Shown: positions 59,320 through 64,000 of the stretch, piece after piece
How positions within the stretch are numbered: position 1 is the stretch's first letter
Layout: each line of letters begins with the position of its first letter
NCBI RefSeq assembly: GCF_900105415.1
Contig: NZ_FNSM01000001.1
Coordinates: forward strand, 4,563,501 to 4,627,500
DNA from: Streptomyces sp. TLI_105
GTDB lineage: Bacteria > Actinomycetota > Actinomycetes > Streptomycetales > Streptomycetaceae
DNA length: 64,000 nucleotides
Direction: 5' to 3'
Translations under genes and position numbers: made by a program
The notes under the pieces: model-generated
Told to the model about the DNA's origin: nothing
Databases searched by the model: none
The model's input: the letters and a program-made list of their open reading frames with translations, nothing else

Positions 59320-59625
59320 ATGACTGTTGAAGAGTCGAGCGCCGCCACGGAACCGGACGAGGTGGTCTCCATGAGCGTCGCGCGCTATCCGATCGCACCC
59401 GGCTGCCGGGTCAACGTGCGCTCCGGCCCGGGGACGAAGTACGGGATCGTGCGCACGCTCCCGCTGGGCGCGAGTGTGCCGATCTACTGCCAGACGCCGG
59501 GCGAAACGATCTCCGGCCCGTACGGCACCACGAACGTCTGGGACAACATCGCGAGCGACGAGTTCGTCTCGGATGCGTACGTGAAGACCGGCAGCGACGG
59601 CTACGTAGCCCCCCGCTGCGGCTGA
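59320..59625 (+). CDS. SH3-like domain protein without signal peptide
   Basis: A 101-residue protein, MTVEESSAATEPDEVVSMSV then a bacterial SH3 (SH3b) domain: RYPIAPGCRVNVRSGPGTKYGIVRTLPLGASVPIYCQ and the end YVAPRC. No hydrophobic signal is visible, unlike the next gene, whose SH3 part is nearly the same. SD gggggagg before ATG 59320. Three Cys could pair. Possibly intracellular partner, or exported without a classical signal. Confidence 0.85.
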   Translation: MTVEESSAATEPDEVVSMSVARYPIAPGCRVNVRSGPGTKYGIVRTLPLGASVPIYCQTPGETISGPYGTTNVWDNIASDEFVSDAYVKTGSDGYVAPRCG

Positions 59626-59643
59626 CAAGGGACGAGGAAGACG

Positions 59644-59979
59644 ATGCTCCGCAGAAGAATGCTCACCACCGTCGGCGGCGCGGTCGCTGCCCTGGGCCTG
59701 GTGCTCGCCGCGGCCGGCAGCTCCTCCGCCGTCACGTACTACCCGGTCGCACCCGGCTACAAGGTCAACGTGCGCTCGGGACCCAGCACCCAGTACGCGA
59801 TCGTCCGGACCCTGCCCCTGGACGCCAAGGTGCCGATCTACTGCCAGAAGTACGGCGAGACCATCAGCGGCCCGTACGGCACGACGGACATCTGGGACAA
59901 CATCGCGCCGGGCGAGTACGTCTCCGACGCGTACGTCCACACGGGCAGCGACGACATGGTCGCACCGCGCTGCGCCTGA
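59644..59979 (+). CDS. Secreted SH3-like domain protein
   Basis: A 111-residue protein with a signal peptide (LRRRMLTTVGGAVAALGLVLAAAGSSSA) and one SH3b domain (YYPVAPGYKVNVRSGPSTQYAIVRTLPLDAKVPIYCQ, ending MVAPRCA). Paralogue of the preceding gene, 18 bases downstream of it. SH3b domains often bind peptidoglycan peptides. Confidence 0.9.
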   Translation: MLRRRMLTTVGGAVAALGLVLAAAGSSSAVTYYPVAPGYKVNVRSGPSTQYAIVRTLPLDAKVPIYCQKYGETISGPYGTTDIWDNIAPGEYVSDAYVHTGSDDMVAPRCA

Positions 59980-60013
59980 GCCCTTCTCCGGCGCCCCGGG
60001 GATAATCGACCCC

Positions 60014-60514
60014 GTGAGCGACGAAGAGCAGACCCCCGCCAAGGCCGGCCCGCAGCCGGAGGAGATCCGGTTCTTCGGCACGACCTGGGTCGACCACAGC
60101 GGCCCTTACGCGCTGCGCCGCGTCGGCCTGGCCGCCGGCGCGCTCGTCGCCGCCGTCGCGGCCTGCTTCGTGCTGCGCTTCGCCTACGAGGGCCTGCAGA
60201 TCGCGGACGTCGGTGGCCTCGTGAACGTGCTGGTCGTCATCATGTTCGCCGTCTGCAGCGCCATCGCCTTCGGCAAGACCTGGGAGGGCTTCCTCCGTCG
60301 CCCGGCCGACCCGGCCCGCGAGGAGTCCCTCCGCAGCCTGAAGGCCATCGGCTTCATCGGCTCCCTCCTCGCCTACGCCGCCCGCTGCTTCGTCGAGGCC
60401 CCCGGCGAGAAACTGCACCGCACGGAGTACGAGACGGCCCTGGCGCACCACGAAAAGCGCCGCTCCTCCCGCACGGGCAACCCGTCGACCCGCAAGAAGC
60501 CGAAGCGCAAGTAG
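60014..60514 (+). CDS. Hypothetical membrane protein with two helices
   Basis: A 166-residue protein: soluble N-terminus (EEQTPAKAGPQPEEIRFFGTTWVDHSGPYALRRV), two helices (GLAAGALVAAVAACFVLRFAY and GLVNVLVVIMFAVCSAIAF), cytoplasmic helical part (FIGSLLAYAARCFVEAPGEKLHRTEYE) and a very basic tail ending RKKPKRK. Conserved-looking Streptomyces type; function unknown. GTG start. Confidence 0.78.
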   Translation: MSDEEQTPAKAGPQPEEIRFFGTTWVDHSGPYALRRVGLAAGALVAAVAACFVLRFAYEGLQIADVGGLVNVLVVIMFAVCSAIAFGKTWEGFLRRPADPAREESLRSLKAIGFIGSLLAYAARCFVEAPGEKLHRTEYETALAHHEKRRSSRTGNPSTRKKPKRK

Positions 60515-60529
60515 CCCGCCCGTGCGGGC

Positions 60530-60660
60530 CGCGCCCCCCGTGCGGGCCGCGCCCCCGTGCGGGCGGCTCACACCGCCCGTCGGTCGTGGGCATACGCCCT
60601 GCACCCGCACGTCGGTTGTGGGCATCTGTTCCGCAAGGGCGGAACGGGTGGGCACCACCG
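60530..60660 (+). repeat. Repeat-containing gap with an inverted copy of the dispersed element
   Basis: First a short direct repeat (cccccgtgcgggc, about 60534 and 60550). Then ggtcgtgggcatacgcc (about 60583) and, at about 60608-60653, cggttgtgggcatctgttcc followed by gggcggaacgggtgggcac, which is the reverse complement of the element at 14674-14717 with few differences. Confidence 0.65.
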
Positions 60661-60719
60661 GCCACCGGCCCGCAGCCGACCTGCCCACCCACCCCCACGC
60701 CGCCGGACCGCCCTGGTCC

Positions 60720-60765
60720 TTGACGACCGGCACCCCCAGACCCACTATTCATCACATGATGAATT
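60720..60765 (+). promoter_or_regulatory. Probable leaderless promoter with palindromic operator for the ABC exporter
   Basis: TTGACG (60720-60725), 17-base spacer, CACTAT (60743-60748), and the ATG at 60756 seven bases further: a promoter whose transcript would start at the start codon. The palindrome ATTCATC-ACAT-GATGAAT (60748-60765) lies on this point, suited to a repressor that blocks polymerase. No SD is visible. Confidence 0.7.
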
Positions 60766-61628
60766 ACTCGGCGGGCGGGGCCGAACGCGCAGCCATCACC
60801 GCCCAGGCCCTCACCGTCACAAGAGCCGACCGCCAGGTCCTCCGCGGGCTCGACTTCACCATCCCCATCGGCCGCATCACCGGCCTCCTAGGCCCCTCCG
60901 GCTGCGGCAAGACCACCCTCATGCGCGCGATCGTCGGCACCCAGGCCAAGGTCGGCGGCACCCTCCAGGTCCTCGGCCGCCCCGCAGGCGACCCCGCCCT
61001 CCGCTCCCGCATCGGCTACGTCACCCAGGCCCCGTCCGTCTACGACGACCTCACCGTCCGCCAGAACCTCGACTACTTCGCCGCCGTCCTGCTCCCCGGC
61101 CGCGCCCACCGCCACGACCGCCGCACCGCCGTCGACCGGGCCGTCGAGGACGTCGACCTCGCCGACCACGCCGACACCCTCGCCGGCCGGCTCTCCGGCG
61201 GCCAGCGCAGCCGGGTCTCCCTGGCCGTCGCCCTCCTCGGCGCCCCGGAACTCCTCGTCCTCGACGAGCCCACGGTCGGCCTGGATCCCGTCCTCCGCCG
61301 CGACCTGTGGGACCTCTTCCACCGGATCGCCGCCGACCGGGGCACCACCCTCCTCGTCTCCTCCCACGTCATGGACGAGGCCGAGCGCTGCCACCGGCTC
61401 CTCCTCATGCGCGAGGGCGAGATCCTCGCCGAGGACACCCCGGAGGCACTCCGCCGCCGCAGCGACACGGCCACCGTCGAGGAGGCCTTCCTGCACCTCG
61501 TGGACGCGGCGAACACCCGCGCGGCCCAAGCAGCCCGCACCGCCCAAGCGGCCCAAGCGCCCCGCCCCGCCCAAGCAGCCCGCCCCGCCCAGACCGCCCC
61601 CACCACCCGCGAGGAGCACCGACCGTGA
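60756..61628 (+). CDS. ABC exporter ATP-binding protein (DrrA/ABC-2 type)
   Basis: A 290-residue ATPase: Walker A GPSGCGKTT, Q-loop VTQAPSVYDDLTVRQNL, signature LSGGQRSRVSLAVAL, Walker B LLVLDEPTVGLDP and H-loop SSHVMDEAERC. The last ~35 residues are an Ala/Gln/Pro/Arg repeat tail (AAQAARTAQAAQAPRPAQ). ATG 60756 or 60759, leaderless. Coupled to the permease by GTGA. Substrate unknown. Confidence 0.9.
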   Translation: MMNYSAGGAERAAITAQALTVTRADRQVLRGLDFTIPIGRITGLLGPSGCGKTTLMRAIVGTQAKVGGTLQVLGRPAGDPALRSRIGYVTQAPSVYDDLTVRQNLDYFAAVLLPGRAHRHDRRTAVDRAVEDVDLADHADTLAGRLSGGQRSRVSLAVALLGAPELLVLDEPTVGLDPVLRRDLWDLFHRIAADRGTTLLVSSHVMDEAERCHRLLLMREGEILAEDTPEALRRRSDTATVEEAFLHLVDAANTRAAQAARTAQAAQAPRPAQAARPAQTAPTTREEHRP

Positions 61629-62362
61629 ACGCGAACCGCACCCTCGCCACCGCCGCCCGCGTCCTGCGCCAACTGCGCCACGACCCGCGCTCGATCGCCC
61701 TGATGCTCCTCGTCCCCTGCCTGATGCTCTTCCTGCTCCGCTACGTCTTCGACGGCAGCCCCGGCACCTTCGACAGCATCGGCGCCTCGCTCCTCGGCAT
61801 CTTCCCGCTCATCACGATGTTCCTGGTGACCTCCATCGCCACCCTCAGGGAACGCACCTCCGGCACCCTGGAACGCCTGCTCGCCATGCCGCTCGGCAAG
61901 GCCGACCTGATCGTCGGCTACGCCCTCGCCTTCGGGACCGTCGCCGTCGTCCAGTCCGTCCTGGCCACCGGCCTCGCCGTCCGGTTCCTCGGCCTCGACG
62001 TCACCGGCTCACCCTGGCTCCTCCTCCTGGTGGCGCTCCTCGACGCCCTCCTCGGCACCGCGCTCGGCCTCTTCGTCTCCGCCTTCGCCGCGTCCGAGTT
62101 CCAGGCCGTCCAGTTCATGCCGGCCGTGATCTTCCCCCAGCTCCTGCTCTGCGGCCTGTTCACCCCGCGCGACCGCATGGCCCCCGCCCTGGAGGCGATC
62201 TCGAACGTGCTCCCCATGTCGTACGCCGTGGACGGCATGAACGAGGTCCTCCGCCACACCGACATGACCGCCGCCTTCGTCCGCGACGCCCTCGTCGTCG
62301 CCGGCTGCGCCGTCCTGGTCCTCGGCCTCGGCGCGGCCACCCTCCGCCGCCGCACCGCCTGA
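61625..62362 (+). CDS. ABC-2 type exporter permease
   Basis: A 245-residue permease with six helices and the ABC-2 pattern TSIATLRERTSGTLERLLAMPLGKADLIVGYALAF and PQLLLCGLFTPRDRMAPALEAISNVLPMSYAVDGMNEVL. GTG at 61625 overlaps the ATPase stop. Forms the exporter with the ATPase; proC follows at 84 bases. Confidence 0.92.
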   Translation: MNANRTLATAARVLRQLRHDPRSIALMLLVPCLMLFLLRYVFDGSPGTFDSIGASLLGIFPLITMFLVTSIATLRERTSGTLERLLAMPLGKADLIVGYALAFGTVAVVQSVLATGLAVRFLGLDVTGSPWLLLLVALLDALLGTALGLFVSAFAASEFQAVQFMPAVIFPQLLLCGLFTPRDRMAPALEAISNVLPMSYAVDGMNEVLRHTDMTAAFVRDALVVAGCAVLVLGLGAATLRRRTA

Positions 62363-62446
62363 CCGCCCCTCGGACACCCCACGCACCCGGAGCCCCACCG
62401 GTGAAAGGATGTCGAAAAGGCCCCCTCCGGCGAGGTGAACAGACCC

Positions 62447-63256
62447 ATGACCCAGACCGTCGCAGTCCTCGGCACCGGCAAGATCGGTGAAGCGCTCCTC
62501 AGCGGCATGATCCGTGCCGGGTGGCGCCCCGCGAACCTCCTGGTCACCGCCCGCCGTGCCGAGCGCGCCGAGGAGCTCCGCACCCGCTACGGCGTCGAGA
62601 CCGTCACCAACGCCGAGGCCGCCAAGCGCGCCGACACCCTCATCCTGGCCGTCAAGCCGCAGGACATGGGCCGCCTCCTCGACGAGCTCACCCCGCACGT
62701 CACCGCCGACCGCCTGGTCATCAGCGCGGCGGCGGGCATCCCGACTTCCTTCATCGAGGCCCGCCTCACCGCCGGCACCCCCGTCGTCCGCGTCATGCCG
62801 AACACCCCCGTCCTCGTCGACGAGGGCATGTCCGTCATCTCGGCCGGCAGCCACGCCACCCCCGAGCACCTCGCCCACACGGAGGAGATCTTCGGCGGCG
62901 TCGGCAAGACCCTGCGCGTCCCCGAGTCCCAGCAGGACGCCGCCACCGCCCTCTCCGGCTCGGGCCCCGCGTACTTCTACTTCCTCGTCGAGGCCATGAC
63001 CGACGCCGGCATCCTCCTCGGCCTGCCCCGCGCCCAGGCCCACGACCTCATCGTCCAGGCCGCCATCGGCGCCGCCGTGATGCTCCGCGACAGCGGCGAG
63101 CACCCGGTCAAGCTCCGCGAGGCCGTCACCTCACCGGCCGGCACCACCATCAGCGCCATCCGCGAGCTGGAGAACCACGGCGTACGGGCCGCCCTGATCG
63201 CCGCCCTGGAAGCGGCCCGCGACCGCAGCCGCGAGCTCGCCTCCGGCAACAGCTGA
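62447..63256 (+). CDS. proC: Pyrroline-5-carboxylate reductase
   Basis: Last step of proline synthesis. NADP motif VAVLGTGKIGEALLSGMI, then PNTPVLVDEGMS, ALSGSGPAYFYFLVEAM and VTSPAGTTISAIRELE. 269 residues, normal. ATG 62447 with gaggtg upstream is chosen; a GTG at 62435 is in frame. Stop is four bases from the convergent hydrolase gene. Confidence 0.95.
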   Translation: MTQTVAVLGTGKIGEALLSGMIRAGWRPANLLVTARRAERAEELRTRYGVETVTNAEAAKRADTLILAVKPQDMGRLLDELTPHVTADRLVISAAAGIPTSFIEARLTAGTPVVRVMPNTPVLVDEGMSVISAGSHATPEHLAHTEEIFGGVGKTLRVPESQQDAATALSGSGPAYFYFLVEAMTDAGILLGLPRAQAHDLIVQAAIGAAVMLRDSGEHPVKLREAVTSPAGTTISAIRELENHGVRAALIAALEAARDRSRELASGNS

Positions 63257-63260
63257 GCGA

Positions 63261-63848
63261 CTACTTACCCGACGCACCCTTCACCACGTCCTCCGTGGTC
63301 ACGACCCGGGCGAACCGCCCACCGTGCAGCGACACCGCCGTCGCCCGGGTCAGCTCCTCCGCCGACTGCGTCCAGCCGAACGGCCCGGCCAGGTCGAAGG
63401 TGTGCATCGCGTCCAGCGGGAACAGCACGTCGTACCCGAGGTTCCCGCCCATCCGGGCGGTGGTCTCGTTGCACATGTTGGTCTGGATCCCCACCACCAC
63501 GAACTGCTCCACCCCGGCACCCTTCAGCCAGGCGTCCAGGTCCGGCTCCCCGTAGAACGCCGAGTTCACGGACTTCGTGACGAGCAGCTCCGGACCCGAG
63601 CCCTTCCCCCGCCGCTCCTCGACGAAGTCCTTGAACTCGTTCCCCTCGGTGCCCGGCTCCAGCGGCGAACCCGCCCGCGGCGAGTCGTGCCGTACGAAGA
63701 CGACCGGCCGCCCCGTCTCCTGCCAGGCGTCGATCAGAGCCGCGATGTTCGCTTCGGCCTCAGGATTGTTCCGCCGCCCCCAGAACTCCTGCTCGAAGCC
63801 CTTCTGCACGTCGACGACCACCAGCGCTGCGTTCTCGTTGATCTCCAT
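63261..63848 (-). CDS. Isochorismatase-like cysteine hydrolase
   Basis: A 195-residue hydrolase with the triad Asp13 (VVVDVQKGF), Lys92 (VTKSVNSAF) and Cys126 (IQTNMCNETTARMG). Such proteins include nicotinamidases and other amide hydrolases; the specific substrate is not readable. Divergent from a GlxA-type regulator with 75 bases between starts, a common regulator-target pairing. Confidence 0.92.
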   Translation of the reverse strand: MEINENAALVVVDVQKGFEQEFWGRRNNPEAEANIAALIDAWQETGRPVVFVRHDSPRAGSPLEPGTEGNEFKDFVEERRGKGSGPELLVTKSVNSAFYGEPDLDAWLKGAGVEQFVVVGIQTNMCNETTARMGGNLGYDVLFPLDAMHTFDLAGPFGWTQSAEELTRATAVSLHGGRFARVVTTEDVVKGASGK

Positions 63849-63923
63849 GACAACGATCCTCCCGCCGGAGGCCGCCGGCCCCCAGAGGTACGAATGCCAG
63901 CGATCGATGTTTTACTGCCAAAC

Positions 63924-64000
63924 GTGTCAGAGACTCCCGCGCCCCGCCCCCAGCGCATCGCCCTCGTCTCCTTCCCCGGCATCCGCGCCTTCGACATCTC
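63924..64000 (+). CDS. GlxA-family (DJ-1/PfpI + AraC) regulator, 3' end outside the window
   Basis: GTG at 63924 opens SETPAPRPQRIALVSFPGIRAFDI, running off the window. The RIALVSFPGIRAFDI stretch is the first strand of the DJ-1/PfpI-like domain of GlxA regulators, which end in an AraC HTH (not visible here). Two tgcca direct repeats (63896 and 63917) upstream may be binding sites. Likely controls the divergent hydrolase. Confidence 0.7.
   Translation, partial: MSETPAPRPQRIALVSFPGIRAFDI

Overview
The window is a typical stretch of a Streptomyces chromosome, or of a very close relative. Base composition and third codon positions are strongly G/C, GTG starts are common, and many genes overlap by ATGA or GTGA. 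Several blocks match known Streptomyces neighbourhoods: ftsH-folE with the folate genes, sigE-cseA-cseB-cseC, lsr2 next to clpC, and disA-radA. I see no rRNA, tRNA, CRISPR array, complete insertion sequence or prophage. The content is core chromosome with a few accessory insertions.

Layout. 1-6436: the 3' part of ftsH, folE, an orphan splice-dead intein/LAGLIDADG endonuclease-like gene, then on the minus strand folP, an NTF2-like gene, folB, folK and DUF3180. 6509-13200: a membrane DUF2156 (MprF-type) protein, a membrane-anchored esterase and a divergent ProV/ProW/ProX-type osmoprotectant ABC transporter. 13331-20353: a coiled-coil membrane protein, a repeat-rich gap, a stand-alone NuoD paralogue coupled to a DUF185/NDUFAF7-type methyltransferase, a DesK/NarL-type two-component pair, a 179-bp palindrome and an ArsR-type regulator. 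20486-27639: a small basic protein, a threonine-aldolase-like enzyme and the overlapping DUF2520-panC-nadB-nadC-coaX operon for pantothenate/CoA and NAD. 27707-33892: small conserved genes, a BlaI-type regulator, an ArgA-like acetyltransferase, lsr2 and clpC with a ClgR-like box. 33970-38098: a NACHT-ATPase gene (candidate phage defence) with a direct repeat upstream, and a secreted M23 peptidase. 38105-43839: TetR/MFS efflux pair and the SigE-Cse envelope-stress operon. 44031-49562: mutY, a PAP2 phosphatase, a secreted-type protein, disA and radA. 49736-56950: a one-polypeptide sigma/anti-sigma/BACON membrane protein, a Cys-rich protein, Ppx, a sugar-phosphate isomerase-like protein, TetR and ilvD. 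57027-64000: a membrane Ser/Thr kinase with a PQQ-like propeller, two tandem SH3-like genes, a two-gene ABC exporter behind a probable leaderless promoter, proC, an isochorismatase-like hydrolase and the start of a GlxA-type regulator.

The main candidates for a second look are: (i) the splice-dead intein-like gene beside a folE that carries two AT-rich, codon-atypical patches; (ii) the methyltransferase-NuoD pair, which parallels the mitochondrial NDUFAF7/NDUFS2 enzyme-substrate pair; (iii) the NACHT protein; (iv) the fused ECF-sigma/ZAS/BACON protein; (v) the ArsR regulator with two operators phased by about three helical turns in front of a tiny divergent gene; and (vi) repeated cases of gene 3' ends, stop codon included, being tandemly duplicated. 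All family assignments are from reading the translations; no database search was possible.
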